From CAWBJO01 sp963789175 (GTDB lineage Bacteria; Pseudomonadota; Alphaproteobacteria; Rhizobiales; Aestuariivirgaceae), in assembly GCA_963789175.1 (NCBI GenBank), contig CAWBJO010000006.1, positions 1-64,000 of the forward strand: a stretch of DNA of 64,000 nucleotides, written 5' to 3'. Shown here piece by piece: positions 1 through 8,633 of this stretch; within the stretch, counting starts at the first letter, position 1; every line of letters starts with the position of its first letter. The notes under the pieces were generated by a model. That model had not been told where the DNA came from. It made no database searches and saw nothing but the letters and a program-made list of their open reading frames with translations. Both the position numbers and the translations under genes were made by a program.

Positions 1-1
1 C

Positions 2-391
2 CCGCGCACCTGTGACGGGACTTCGCTAATGCCATTCCTGCATGGAAACACCCCACCCAATTGGCGCACTGAAGTGTTCTTTGAGCATGACTTTCGCGAA
101 GTTCGACCCCAGAAAGTTGAAGCAGCACTGGGTATAAGCTCTGACGAGGCCTGCTATGCAGTAATCCGCGATCAGCGCTACAAGTATGTGCATTTTGCGG
201 CACTTCAGCCGCTGTTCTTCGATCTTCAGAATGACCCCGACGAAATGCACAATCTCGCCGACGAGCCGGAAATGTCTGGCCTGCTCCTGGAATACGCACG
301 GAAAATGTTGACATGGCGCTTGGTCAATTCGGAGCGCACAATGACGAACATGCACGTGGGCCAAGGTGGATTATTCTCGAGGCCATGGTGA
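2..391 (+). CDS. Sulfatase / phosphonate monoester hydrolase family protein, C-terminal part only
   Basis: The reading frame is open from the left edge, so only the last ~129 residues are in the window and the catalytic N-terminal domain is missing. The segment near the edge (DGTSLMPFL, then WRTEVFFEHDFR) and the later LFFDLQNDPDEMHNLAD stretch are the usual C-terminal signature of alkaline-phosphatase-superfamily sulfatases, where the DP.E..NLA motif is near-universal. The enzyme would hydrolyse a sulfate or phosphonate monoester; the substrate cannot be told from this end. It converges on the LysR gene at 503-1420. Base composition is more AT-rich than the DNA right of 5.2 kb. Confidence 0.8.
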   Translation, partial: PRTCDGTSLMPFLHGNTPPNWRTEVFFEHDFREVRPQKVEAALGISSDEACYAVIRDQRYKYVHFAALQPLFFDLQNDPDEMHNLADEPEMSGLLLEYARKMLTWRLVNSERTMTNMHVGQGGLFSRPW

Positions 392-502
392 AATCACAAT
401 AATGGAAGCAGTAGCTTGTTTTCGTGTTGGATAGCGACTTAAAGCAGACTACTCACTCATCGAACTGGTCCTATTGATCCATCGTGGTCTTGTCGGATCC
501 CA

Positions 503-1420
503 CTAAGCAGCTATTTCGTTGTTGCCGAATATGTCCTGAATTTCGTTCGCCATCATGTCGGTAATCGGTTGGTGTGAATCAGGCGCCTTGAACATGAGAA
601 ATGGGCATTCCGGAAGCGGAGGCAATCCTTCCTCGTCACGAACGTGCCTCAGACCCTCAGGCAAATAGTAGTGAGCAAGAGTGTTGGCTACTGCCAGCCC
701 GGCTTGTGCGGCCGACATCTGGCCGGCCGTTGTCGCGGATGTCGAAACAACGTGATAGCTTCGTCCGCTCTGCTCCAAGGCACGGATCGTTATCCCGTTT
801 CTCCAACATTCGGTCACCCAATTTGGACGCCACGGACATTCACGAGGCGAGAGTGACACTGGCAAGGGGTCGCGCAGATGCTGGTTGTGGGTGTCGGAAG
901 TAATCCACTTCAACGGACTCCGCCAAATCTCGACGGCTGGCCAATGCCGCGGCGCCAAACCGGCACCGATCAACCCCAGATCAAGTTCGGCATTCTTTAG
1001 TTGGAGGGCGATGAGGCACGAGGCGGCAGTAGTGACTTGAACTTCCACTGTCGGCGCCGCATGCGCGAAACGCTCAAGGATGCGCGGCAGATATCGGGCA
1101 GACAACTCCTCGGCAATCCCAAGTCGGATGGTACCCGAGACCGGAACAGCATGCATCGCCCGCATGATGTCATCGTTGAGCGCTAGAAGCTCACGCGCCC
1201 GCCCGAGCAAATAATGGCCTTCCTGATTGAGTTCAATGCTGCCGCCTTTGCCTCGAACCAGCAGCGCTTTGCCAAGAACTCCTTCAAGCCGCTGCATTTG
1301 AAGTGAGATTGCGGATTGCGTGCGTCCAACGCGGGCGGCTGCACGCGTAAAGCTGTTTTCCTCCGCTATGGCGATGAAGCTTCGGAGCAAATCAAGGTCA
1401 AGTCCGACCGGGAGACCCAT
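503..1420 (-). CDS. LysR family transcriptional regulator
   Basis: This is a 305-residue protein of standard LysR length. Residues ~8-67 form the winged helix-turn-helix, with a typical recognition stretch (RTQSAISLQMQRLE) and the following GKALLVRGKG wing. The remainder is the periplasmic-binding-protein-like effector domain, which begins around residue 92 (GTIRLGIAEEL). The target and inducer are unknown. The convergent sulfatase gene is a possible partner but shares no promoter with it. The ATG at 1420 lacks an obvious ribosome-binding site, so the start is the longest reasonable choice. The gene lies in the low-G+C island-like segment. Confidence 0.88.
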   Translation of the reverse strand: MGLPVGLDLDLLRSFIAIAEENSFTRAAARVGRTQSAISLQMQRLEGVLGKALLVRGKGGSIELNQEGHYLLGRARELLALNDDIMRAMHAVPVSGTIRLGIAEELSARYLPRILERFAHAAPTVEVQVTTAASCLIALQLKNAELDLGLIGAGLAPRHWPAVEIWRSPLKWITSDTHNQHLRDPLPVSLSPRECPWRPNWVTECWRNGITIRALEQSGRSYHVVSTSATTAGQMSAAQAGLAVANTLAHYYLPEGLRHVRDEEGLPPLPECPFLMFKAPDSHQPITDMMANEIQDIFGNNEIAA

Positions 1421-2072
1421 AGGTCATAAACGTCGCTCATCGGTGCAGTTTACACAACTCATTTCCCAGCCGGAGCTGCGTGGAGCACTGTCTGGAGGAG
1501 CAACAGGAGACAAATCGATGTATGACATCAATCCGCTCGGTCCGCTGCTGCATCTAAGGCAACTTGAACAGCAGGCTAGCCCCCAACTCCGCCAGTTGAG
1601 GCCCAGCAGGCAGAATGTTTCGATCGTCGGTCTAGGCTTAGCGGTAGCAGCGTACCTGCAACGGCTAACCGCCCAGCTTCGGAACCCAATGATTCCTTCA
1701 GCTTGGATACAGAGGTAGGCAACCCGGCCCGCGGGCCAATTACGGTAACATTTGAGTTACGCGTGGTAGAAAATCAGGTGGTCAAGTCTGGTGAGGAGGT
1801 ACTACGGAGTTCGCCCGATCAAGAAGAGGACGACGTCTGACGGGCATCAGACGCTGCGGCGGCGGACACGCCTTTCGCATCGACCGCAACGGCTACCTCC
1901 ACTTCCTGCCATTCTCCCTCGTTTGAAAATCCCCTCGGGAAGTTGATAGAATTCGATCACTAGAAGCGTAGCCTTCCCGCTACACGGAGCTCGAGATCTA
2001 CAAGAAGCCGGGTACAGATCGTCGGTCGATAGCTAGTCCCGAATAATTCTTAGTGAAGGGAAATATTGGAGT
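1421..2072. other. Long gap upstream of the LysR gene, no intact gene recognised
   Basis: No intact coding region is convincing in this stretch. It contains one open frame without a start codon (1580-1840, listed separately) and several shorter open frames without family resemblance. Composition is irregular, with AT-rich patches near 1950 and 2045. Together with neighbouring gene remnants this looks like degraded accessory DNA. Confidence 0.4.
1580..1840 (+). pseudogene. Possible remnant of the C-terminal end of an unidentified gene
   Basis: An 86-codon frame runs from the stop at 1577-1579 to TGA at 1838-1840 without a usable start codon. Its last half reads like real protein (PITVTFELRVVENQVV, then an acidic tail PDQEEDDV) rather than random sequence. 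No family is recognised. It may be the tail of a gene whose front was lost in the island-like segment; equally it could be a chance open frame. Confidence 0.22.
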
Positions 2073-2818
2073 TTACCTGCTGACAATAAGCTTGTTCAAC
2101 GCTTCTACCGTTACTGTCTCATCGTAAATCCCCGAGACAACCTCATATGTCGTACCGGGAACCGGCCGAACATAGAGGATCTTGCGCACAACTTTTGTTC
2201 TGGTCGGCTTCGGAGATGAATTTCAAACCAACCCCCATTTGGCCGCAAACCGTTTTCGCAATATGGTTTTGCCAACGGTAGCCCCCGGGAATCTTTCATT
2301 TCTTTGAGCGGCGTACCGGGGATGCCGATCGTTGGATGCGCCAACAGCTTCCCATGCTCGCAGTCAATGACGAAAACATATCCATCCGCTTTCCAGAACG
2401 ATTGCGCGTTCCTCGAGTTGAAGGTCGCAAGACCCTTTTCGCCTTCTTTGACTAAATATTCCGCCGCCTCGCGTGTTTTCTGAATAACCTCCTCAGCGGT
2501 AGCTGAACCTAGTGCGGGGGAGATGTACGGCTCCGGCGCGGTGACTGCATCACATTTTGGAAACATCTCCTTACCGAGCGCACGATAGCAATAGCCGCGC
2601 TGTTCAACGGCGTCCCAGCTTTCGTCTCTGATGATGCAAATAAACTTCCGCATCGTATCGCTGGCCTTCTCCATACGACCACGGCAGAGGATGTTCAGTT
2701 CTGAGGCTAACTCCTTAAGCTGCGCGTCTGTGAAACTCGAAAACGATGTGATGTCGGCCAGGCACGTGCTCGGGAGCATCAAGAGAGCTCCGAGAAACGT
2801 AATCAGTCGGCGTCTCAT
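2073..2818 (-). pseudogene. Cache-domain periplasmic sensor-like protein, frameshifted near 2220
   Basis: The ATG at 2818 opens a signal peptide (MRRRLITFLGALL...CLA) followed by a Cache-type domain from about residue 118: AAEYLVKEGEKG, YVFVIDCEHGKLLAHP and GGWFE are typical of small single-Cache proteins. Right after GGWFE the frame slips. The continuous frame runs out as unrelated sequence to 2111. The minus-one frame continues the family pattern (SSPKPTRTKVVRKILYV, then VPGTTYEVVSGIYDE) and stops at 2073-2075. One missing base at about 2219-2222 explains this. Such proteins bind small ligands in the periplasm; the role here is unknown. It may be a true pseudogene or a sequencing indel. Confidence 0.72.
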
Positions 2819-3327
2819 GGGTTTGCTCCACAGGCCGATTTGGGGAACTGAGCTGGTGAGGACAGCGTATTCGCGTCTCTAAGTCGAAGGTGAGCCATGG
2901 CTATCCCTCCCAGATGTCTGGAACGAGCTACGTCACGCCGTCGGGTGAAGCCTAATGCACGACCGGCCGCCGCCGTCTCGCAATGTTCAAAACATGCTTG
3001 GGCGAGATAAAATCCGGTGGCGAAACTCGAGTATGAAGCAATGGACGCATGATGGACTGCATCTCATTGCAACGGATTTTGCAACTCCGCAATACAAGAG
3101 TCCATGGCCATCAAGCAATTCCCCTCGTCCCTTGCGGATCAAGAAGTCCGGTGTTCACTACCGGATCGAGTACGGATCTAGCCGTCTTCTTACCTTCATG
3201 CAGGCAGCGAGAATCCCTGGAACTTCGTTGCCACCCTCGCAAGTCCGGTTACATCGGGACTCGCTCCAATTGTTGCCATTTCCAGGCTCAGTGAGAGACG
3301 CCAGCCGATGTTTTCCTTTGACTCAAC
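2819..3327. other. Gap of about 500 bases, no gene recognised
   Basis: Several overlapping open frames exist on both strands but none has a convincing start, ribosome-binding site or family resemblance. A minus-strand frame with no start codon runs from about 3070 into the Cache gene start. The stretch sits between the decayed Cache gene and integrase-linked DNA, so it is probably non-coding island DNA. Confidence 0.4.
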
Positions 3328-3678
3328 TTAGTGCCATCCGAGCTCGGCACCTTCTAGCAACTGGTGGGGTTTGATTGGGACCCAAGTTGGAAGTTGGCCA
3401 ACGCCTCCTGATGCCTCGGAACTCTCTAAGACCAGATTTGGCGACCGGTTCGCTAAGTAGTCTACATCGTTTCCATGTAGAACCGCTGGCAGCTCTCCTC
3501 GTTTTATGGCTGCCTTGATATCTCTAAAAATGGTCTGAAGCTCTACGAACTCCTCACGCGTAAGCGAGGAAGCGTTCGGCCAGTCGTTTGGATCAAGTCC
3601 ATACGCCAAGTATACGATGTCACGAATCTCTAGAGGGCTGCGCCTCAATAAGGGGTTGAATTTATCAGGTATTTCCAT
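3328..3678 (-). CDS. Hypothetical protein, island-associated
   Basis: This is a 116-residue protein of no recognised family. The ATG at 3678 (MEIPDKFNP) is preferred over the upstream ATG at 3705 because a GGAG-type ribosome-binding site lies about 7 bases before it. The protein is soluble and fairly acidic, with a region (RSPLEIRDIVYLAYGLDPNDW) that looks helical. It lies immediately downstream of the integrase on the same strand and is probably carried by the same mobile segment. No function can be assigned. Confidence 0.5.
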   Translation of the reverse strand: MEIPDKFNPLLRRSPLEIRDIVYLAYGLDPNDWPNASSLTREEFVELQTIFRDIKAAIKRGELPAVLHGNDVDYLANRSPNLVLESSEASGGVGQLPTWVPIKPHQLLEGAELGWH

Positions 3679-3783
3679 TCCACGCTCCGCTGCGCAAGTC
3701 CGCATTTGAGAACGCGCGGCAACACGGTGCGGAGCCCGAGCTTTCGGCGGCCAACCTAGCCGCGCGCAGCTGAAAATCGATGT

Positions 3784-5004
3784 TCATGCCTTCTTTCGCA
3801 TTTGAAGGACCTTGCCACCCACTGCCGGGGTGGAGCAGTAGCGTCCCCATTCGTTCATGAGGCGCCGCCGCTTCTCAAAGAGATCGGATCGCCGGTAGGC
3901 TGCCTCCACCTTGTCGCCGGTGACATGGGCGAGGGCGGCCTCGGCTACTTCTCGCGGGTAGTTGGTCCGCTCCGCCGCCCAGTCGCGAAAACTGCTTCGG
4001 AAACCGTGTGGGACGACATCCTTGACCTTCATGCGGTCGAGCAGGGCACGGAAGGCGCCCGAGGAAAGTCCCTTGTCCTCGCCATTCTTGAACAGCGGGC
4101 CCTTGCGAACTTTGATCCCCTCCAGGATTTCCACAGCCTGCTTGTTCAATGGAACGCGGTGGGCGCGGCCGGATTTGATCCGGCCGGCAGGCACACTCCA
4201 TGTCTCGGACTTGAGGTCGATCTCGTTCCAATCTGCGCCTGTGACTTCACCTGATCGGGCTGCGGTCAGGATCAAAAATCGGAGCGCTTGAGCCGCCGAC
4301 CCTCGTTGCTTGCCCAGTTTGGTAGCAAAGGCCGGAACCTCGCCGTAGGCCATTGCAGGCTGGTGCTTCACCTTCTGGACCTTGGTGCGGGCAGGGAGGA
4401 TCTGCTCCAGATGACCCCGCCAGCGGGCCGGATTGTCGCCCGTCCGGTATCCGCGGGCGCGAGCGTAGTCGAGAACGGCCTCGATGCGCTGCCTGACCCT
4501 GGACGCCGTTTCCGTCTTGCTCGTCCAAATCGGTTCCACGACCTTTAGAACGTCCCCGACTTCGATCTCGGAAACCGGCATGGCTCCCAGTTGGGGATAA
4601 GCGTAGGTCTTGAGGGTCGCTGTCCATTGGTCGGCGTGCTTGGCACTGCGCCAGGCCGGTTTTCGGGCAGCGATGCACTTCTCGGCCGCTGCCTCAAAGG
4701 TGATCCCACGGGCCTTGGCAACGGCCTCAGCGGCCCGCTCAGCCTTCTTAATCTGGAGCGGGTCCTTGCCGCGAGCCAGAGCTCCGCGGGCATTGCCGGC
4801 CTCCGTACGAGCCGCTGCAAGGGTCGTAGAGCCCGTGCCACCAAGCCCCATGTCGATGAGCTTGCCGGCCTTGCGATAGCGAAAGATCCACTGCTTGGAG
4901 CCGCCCTTGGCCACCTTCAGGTAAAGGCCGCCCCCATCAGCGTACATGCCGCGTTTCAAGCTCTTGCGTTTTACGGTGAGAGCGTCGAGTCGATTGGTTT
5001 CCAT
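3784..5004 (-). CDS. Tyrosine-type site-specific recombinase/integrase (P4-like, DUF4102 N-terminus)
   Basis: This 406-residue integrase is complete. Residues ~1-85 match the DUF4102 arm-binding domain (YADGGGLYLKV, then KQWIFRYR), ~95-200 the core-binding SAM-like domain and ~215-385 the catalytic domain. The catalytic set is visible: Arg250 (TAARSGEV), Lys277, His333-x-x-Arg336 (HGFRSSFR), His360 (LAHVTG) and Tyr370. It should therefore be able to integrate and, with an excisionase, excise a genomic island, usually at a tRNA 3' end. The gene sits at the right border of the low-G+C segment, with its start toward the putative attachment core at 5160-5171. Confidence 0.93.
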   Translation of the reverse strand: METNRLDALTVKRKSLKRGMYADGGGLYLKVAKGGSKQWIFRYRKAGKLIDMGLGGTGSTTLAAARTEAGNARGALARGKDPLQIKKAERAAEAVAKARGITFEAAAEKCIAARKPAWRSAKHADQWTATLKTYAYPQLGAMPVSEIEVGDVLKVVEPIWTSKTETASRVRQRIEAVLDYARARGYRTGDNPARWRGHLEQILPARTKVQKVKHQPAMAYGEVPAFATKLGKQRGSAAQALRFLILTAARSGEVTGADWNEIDLKSETWSVPAGRIKSGRAHRVPLNKQAVEILEGIKVRKGPLFKNGEDKGLSSGAFRALLDRMKVKDVVPHGFRSSFRDWAAERTNYPREVAEAALAHVTGDKVEAAYRRSDLFEKRRRLMNEWGRYCSTPAVGGKVLQMRKKA

Positions 5005-5159
5005 TTGCCCATACCTTTGCCCATACTTTTAGGGCGGATTTGGTTGGACAGCAATGGACGGGCACGAACACCTTGCCCATTTCAACAACAAAATCATGGG
5101 TCATTTTGATGGGTCCCCTGAACAACATCGGACTCCATCGATCAGTAGTTTGACGGACT

Positions 5160-5171
5160 CCGTCTCCGCCA
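5160..5171. other. Candidate island attachment core (tRNA 3'-end-like)
   Basis: The 12 bases CCGTCTCCGCCA look like the 3' acceptor strand plus GCCA end of a serine tRNA gene, the usual target of integrases like the one at 3784-5004. No complete tRNA can be folded here, so this would be the short att copy, with the full tRNA or the other copy left of the window. It coincides with the change from lower to higher G+C. No second copy was found inside the window, so this is an inference. Confidence 0.3.
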
Positions 5172-5294
5172 CTTCCATGTTTCAGGATCGCATATTCGAC
5201 GCAGCGTTCTCGCTGACTTGTGCTACAAGCCGATTGCCTCTTCACCCTTCGGCGCCCACCATTCCGGCGCAAATCAAGGAGCCAAGTTCAACTC

Positions 5295-5618
5295 ATGCCT
5301 GTCGATCCGAAATCCGTCGTGGCGGGAAAGAAGTACGTGACCGCGACGAGGCATACTCGAACGGTCCTGGAGGTCACGCAGGATCGCGTCCGCTATGCCT
5401 ATGGCGGCGGCGAGTCCGGCGGCGTGAGTCAGTGGCGGTGGCAAACGCTTGTCAAGTTCGCGGAAGACGCCGTGAAAGAGCTTGGGACGGACGATGCGTC
5501 CAACTCCGCTCCGGCAACTTCAAGCAAGGGCGGAAGCGACGAAACGGGCGAACCAGCGCCATCCGCTGCCCCCAAGAAAGCCGGCTCTCGAACGACACTG
5601 TCGACTCGCAAGGGCTGA
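5295..5618 (+). CDS. Hypothetical protein with alkaline/serine-rich tail
   Basis: This is a 107-residue soluble protein. The start at MPVDPKSVV is chosen because an AAGGAG site lies about 13 bases upstream and earlier in-frame codons look non-coding. The N-terminal ~65 residues are compact (KKYVTATRHTRTVLEV, then GGVSQWRWQTLVKF); the rest is a low-complexity Ser/Ala/Pro/Lys tail. No family is recognised. It is the first core-like gene right of the island border. Confidence 0.5.
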   Translation: MPVDPKSVVAGKKYVTATRHTRTVLEVTQDRVRYAYGGGESGGVSQWRWQTLVKFAEDAVKELGTDDASNSAPATSSKGGSDETGEPAPSAAPKKAGSRTTLSTRKG

Positions 5619-5779
5619 CTTCCAGTTTTCCGACGCCGAACACCGTCGAGCCCGAGCGCACGGGCTAATACCTATTGCGAAAAAGGCGAGGCAGCAGGTG
5701 TCGAGCCCGCGTGCGTGGGAACGCTTCACCCACCAAAAAGGTTTGTAACGTGCGGCACCCTTGGCCCTGGGAGTTGCCC

Positions 5780-5917
5780 ATGAACAGACCTGAACCCAAT
5801 CGCGATCCCCGTCCGGGGCGGCCGTCGTCGGACGAAATCAAACGAACCAACAAGCCTGTTCCCCCGCCGCCGCGGTCAGAGGAAGAGCCGGAGGATCGTC
5901 GCTCCGCGACCTTCTAA
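5780..5917 (+). CDS. Small Pro/Arg-rich hypothetical protein
   Basis: This short frame encodes 45 residues, strongly hydrophilic and rich in Pro, Arg and Glu (MNRPEPNRDPRPGRPSSDE start, PPPPRSEEEPEDRR end). A GGGAG sequence sits about 7 bases before the ATG, which supports translation. It is probably disordered. No function can be given. Confidence 0.42.
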   Translation: MNRPEPNRDPRPGRPSSDEIKRTNKPVPPPPRSEEEPEDRRSATF

Positions 5918-5926
5918 GGGCAGAAT

Positions 5927-6118
5927 CTATCGGGAGGACTTGCGGGGGACCTTCTTGCCCTTCTTGCGAGCTTTGGAAAGTCCGATGGCGATCGCCTGCT
6001 TGCGGCTCTTGACTTTGCCGCCCTTGCCGGCCTTGCCGCTGCGCGCCTTGCCGCGCTTGTAGTCGTGCATCTCCTTCTCGACGTCCTTCGACGCGCTGGC
6101 CGAGTACTTCCTTGCCAT
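5927..6118 (-). CDS. DUF6496 domain-containing small basic protein
   Basis: The protein has 63 residues and is extremely Lys/Arg-rich. The order of elements (MARKYS start, a VEKEMHDYKRG helix, a Gly/Lys linker and a KSRKQAIAIGLSKARKKG end) matches the small DUF6496 family found widely in proteobacteria. The composition suggests nucleic-acid binding but no function is established. It converges on the small gene at 5780-5917. Confidence 0.72.
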   Translation of the reverse strand: MARKYSASASKDVEKEMHDYKRGKARSGKAGKGGKVKSRKQAIAIGLSKARKKGKKVPRKSSR

Positions 6119-6214
6119 CTAGCCTACTCCACAGTCAGTGAAACTTCACACACAGGACAACGACGATTCGTGCGGGGCGTTCCACTTCGGCGACTGGTGG
6201 TTGGAGCCAGCCGC

Positions 6215-6571
6215 CTACTTGCCGGCGAGGATGACGAGTTCGACCTTGGCAACTCCGGCCCGGACAAGACCGATGGCGGAGGCAGCACCGAGCGAGAGAT
6301 CGATCACGCGGTGCTTCTTGAAGGGGCCGCGATCATTGATGCGGACAACGATCGACTTGCGGGTCTTGAGGTTGGTCACCCGCACCTTCGTGCCGAACGG
6401 GAGGGAGCGGTGGGCGGCAGTCAGGCCCTTGGGCTCGAAGCGCTCGCCATTCGCGGTTCGCTGCCCGTGCTTGTAGTACGAGGCGTATCCGACCTGGTCG
6501 GACGCGGCGGGGACCACCCAGGACCCCAACACGAACAGACATCCAGCAAGAATTGGAAGAACGCGACCCAT
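6215..6571 (-). CDS. RlpA-like double-psi beta-barrel protein
   Basis: With the start at MGRVLPILAG the protein has 118 residues: an N-terminal signal peptide (cleavage near VVPAASDQ) followed by a single RlpA-like barrel. Diagnostic elements are ASYYKHGQRTANGE, LTAAHRSLPFGTKV, VRINDRGPF and RVIDLSLGAASAIG, including the conserved acid in the DRGPF motif. RlpA proteins act on peptidoglycan, in some species as septal lytic transglycosylases. This short version lacks the SPOR domain, so septal targeting is not evident. An upstream ATG at 6589 is possible but would put residues before the signal peptide. Confidence 0.85.
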   Translation of the reverse strand: MGRVLPILAGCLFVLGSWVVPAASDQVGYASYYKHGQRTANGERFEPKGLTAAHRSLPFGTKVRVTNLKTRKSIVVRINDRGPFKKHRVIDLSLGAASAIGLVRAGVAKVELVILAGK

Positions 6572-6711
6572 GACTCTAGAACAAAGCAATTCCCACGCTT
6601 AAGGTTCCCTAAGGGAGCCGAATGCGAGATTGGACCGACTTCGTTAACAATTGTCCTTGATGGGCGCGCCAATACCGCGGGCGTTCGAATCGGGATTTCG
6701 CAGAAGCCGGG

Positions 6712-7185
6712 TCAGCCGCGACGCGCCGCCTCGATCGCCGCGACGTCGATCTTCTTCATGTCCATCATGGCGTCGAAGGCACGTTTCGCTTCGGCACCGC
6801 CGGCTGCCATCGCTTCCATCAGGACACGCGGCGTGATCTGCCAGGATACTCCCCACTTATCCTTGCACCAGCCGCACGCGCTCTCCTGGCCGCCGTTGCC
6901 GACGATCGCATTCCAATATCGATCGGTCTCTGCCTGATCTTCGGTCGAGATCTGGAAGGAGAACGCCTCGTTGTGCTTGAAGGTCGGACCGCCGTTCAGG
7001 CCGACACAGGACACGCCGGCGACGGTGAATTCCACCAATAGGACGTCTCCCTTGTTGCCACTCGGAAAATCGCTCGGGGCGCGATGTATCGCACCCACCG
7101 AGCTATCGGGAAAGGTCTTGGCATAGAAGCGGGCCGCTGCCTCGGCGTCCTTGTCGTACCACAGGCAAATCGTGTTCTTGTCCAT
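6712..7185 (-). CDS. VOC family protein (PhnB/3-demethylubiquinone-methyltransferase-like)
   Basis: This 157-residue protein has the two-half VOC fold of the PhnB-like group: an N-terminal CLWYDKDAEAAARFYAKTFPDS, then the characteristic GGPTFKHNEAFSFQISTEDQ middle and an ESACGWCKDKWGVSWQITP end. These proteins are annotated as 3-demethylubiquinone-9 3-methyltransferase-like, but most have no proven activity. The gene stands alone: it is preceded by a ~300-base gap that contains the terminator at 7443-7465 and followed by the rlpA-like gene on the same strand. Confidence 0.85.
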   Translation of the reverse strand: MDKNTICLWYDKDAEAAARFYAKTFPDSSVGAIHRAPSDFPSGNKGDVLLVEFTVAGVSCVGLNGGPTFKHNEAFSFQISTEDQAETDRYWNAIVGNGGQESACGWCKDKWGVSWQITPRVLMEAMAAGGAEAKRAFDAMMDMKKIDVAAIEAARRG

Positions 7186-7442
7186 AACCCATGCTCCTTT
7201 ACTCGATTCCCAACCCAGGCTCCATGCAGAGAACTTCTTAAATCGCGCTATGTGACATCAAGCTGCATCAAAGAAACGTGAGGTGAGCGCTCGGCTCGCG
7301 CTATTCGACGATCAGCACAAGTGCTGCGATGAAAGGATGCCCGGCAAGTGCGACGGTCCATCGACGCCGGGAACAAGCTTCGTTCTCAGTTCCATGAAGG
7401 TCTGAACATCGGAACTGCACTTTCGGCCGACCCAAGATAAGA

Positions 7443-7465
7443 GCCCCGGCACTGAGTGCCGGGGC
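7443..7465 (-). terminator. Hairpin terminator downstream of the secreted-protein gene at 7488-7907
   Basis: A perfect 10-base stem (GCCCCGGCAC / GTGCCGGGGC) with a 3-base loop lies 23 bases beyond the stop of the minus-strand gene. The T-tract on the minus strand is weak (CTCTTATCTT). The rest of the gap 7186-7442 shows no gene. Confidence 0.65.
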
Positions 7466-7487
7466 CCAAGCCGTTGCTTAGTCGGTG

Positions 7488-7907
7488 CTAGGAAATGCGG
7501 TCCACGTCGACGATGCGGCCGGTCCTGGCACTCAGGGTGACCTTGTAGCTGTCACCGCGACGATTGCCGAGATAGGTGTAGGTCGCACCCCGGCACTCGA
7601 TCGTCCGCACGCGGTTGTAGCGCGCGTCGACGATGGCCCGACCTTCTCCGCAGCTGATGCGCGGCTTCATGCCGAACCCGTAGCCGGCCCAGTAGGGCTG
7701 CGGATACCAAAAGCCGCCGAAATAGAAGCGGAAATTCGTATCCTTGTGGCTACGCCGCTCGTGACGATCCGAGTCGAACTTCCATTTCGACTGGGACTGG
7801 GTCACATTGGCGCTACCGCCCGACTGGGCGCTGACCGAACCGGCCGAGCCGATGGCGATCAGCGAAACCGCCGAGGCAACTGCGACATGCTTGATAAGAG
7901 TGTTCAT
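7488..7907 (-). CDS. Secreted hypothetical protein, paralogue of the gene at 49844-50377
   Basis: This is a 139-residue exported protein. The start MNTLIKHVAV is set by an AAGGAG site 8 bases upstream; the upstream in-frame ATGs overlap that site. A signal peptide (VSLIAIGSAGSVSAQ) is followed by a Ser/Gln linker and a conserved block: RHERR, then FRFYFGGFWYPQPYW, RISCGEGRAIVD, NRVRTIEC, TYTYLGNRRGDSY and ARTGRIV. The block recurs almost residue for residue in the protein at 49844-50377. The two Cys residues (ISCGEG, TIEC) are conserved and may pair. The function is unknown; a periplasmic or surface role is likely. Confidence 0.7.
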   Translation of the reverse strand: MNTLIKHVAVASAVSLIAIGSAGSVSAQSGGSANVTQSQSKWKFDSDRHERRSHKDTNFRFYFGGFWYPQPYWAGYGFGMKPRISCGEGRAIVDARYNRVRTIECRGATYTYLGNRRGDSYKVTLSARTGRIVDVDRIS

Positions 7908-8101
7908 CTCATGAGCTCCTTTCATCGAGTTCAACAACTGAACGCAAAGATAGGAGCTTATGATCCATTTTTCTCATTAAATTTCAGTAGGTTAGATGAA
8001 CCCCGGATGAACGGTGCGGCTATGTGCGGTTAATGAAGATGGGCGGCTTGGCACGCCATCTCTATATTGTCGCAGATGATTCCTGCTTCAATCGACACGC
8101 C

Positions 8102-8581
8102 ATGACGCACGATCCCTCGAGCGAACGAGGAGCGGACGTGCGCTTTCCGCCGCCGCTGGTGTTTGCGGGGCTCGCGGCGCTCGGAGTGATCCTCGACTAC
8201 GTCTTGGGTCCGATCCCGGTTGCGTCGCGGACCTGGATCGGCGTCGTCGGCATCGTGTTCCTCGTTGCCGGTTTCGCGCTGGTGGTTTCGGCGATTCTCG
8301 AATTCCAGCGGACCGGCCAAGACCCGAAGCCGTGGAAACCTACGCCCGAGATGGTGTTCAGAGGTGCGTACCGCTACACGCGCAATCCGATGTATGTCGG
8401 GCTCGCCGGCCTTCAGCTCGGGTTGGGCCTGCTGCTCGGCTATTTCTGGATTTCGGTGCTGGCGCCCGTCGCGCTGCTGGTCGTCCATCAGATCGCCGTC
8501 CTGCCGGAGGAACGGTACCTGAGGGAGAAGTTCGGAAGCAGCTTTACGGAGTATTGCCGGCGCGTCCGCCGCTATCTCTGA
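8102..8581 (+). CDS. Isoprenylcysteine carboxyl methyltransferase (ICMT)-family membrane protein
   Basis: The 159-residue protein starting MTHDPSSERG has about four membrane segments and the C-terminal catalytic signature of the PEMT/ICMT-like methyltransferases: RGAYRYTRNPMYVGL, then LPEERYLREKFGSSFTEYC. These enzymes use S-adenosylmethionine to methylate membrane-associated substrates; the bacterial substrate is generally unknown. The upstream in-frame ATGs near 8024-8040 are less likely because they add a hydrophilic lead with no homology. It is followed after ~50 bases by the DDAH-like gene on the same strand. Confidence 0.83.
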   Translation: MTHDPSSERGADVRFPPPLVFAGLAALGVILDYVLGPIPVASRTWIGVVGIVFLVAGFALVVSAILEFQRTGQDPKPWKPTPEMVFRGAYRYTRNPMYVGLAGLQLGLGLLLGYFWISVLAPVALLVVHQIAVLPEERYLREKFGSSFTEYCRRVRRYL

Positions 8582-8633
8582 GCGCCGCCTTCTGTTAGCT
8601 TTGGGCTCGCCACAGACCGACGAGGTGCCTTCC

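Noticed and set aside
2955..3374. 139-codon plus-strand frame in the island gap
   Set aside because: No ribosome-binding site, biased Ser/Arg/Pro composition, no family; a chance frame.
5101..5200. Complete tRNA gene beside the integrase
   Set aside because: Only the 3' acceptor-like end is present; the T arm, anticodon arm and D arm cannot be formed.
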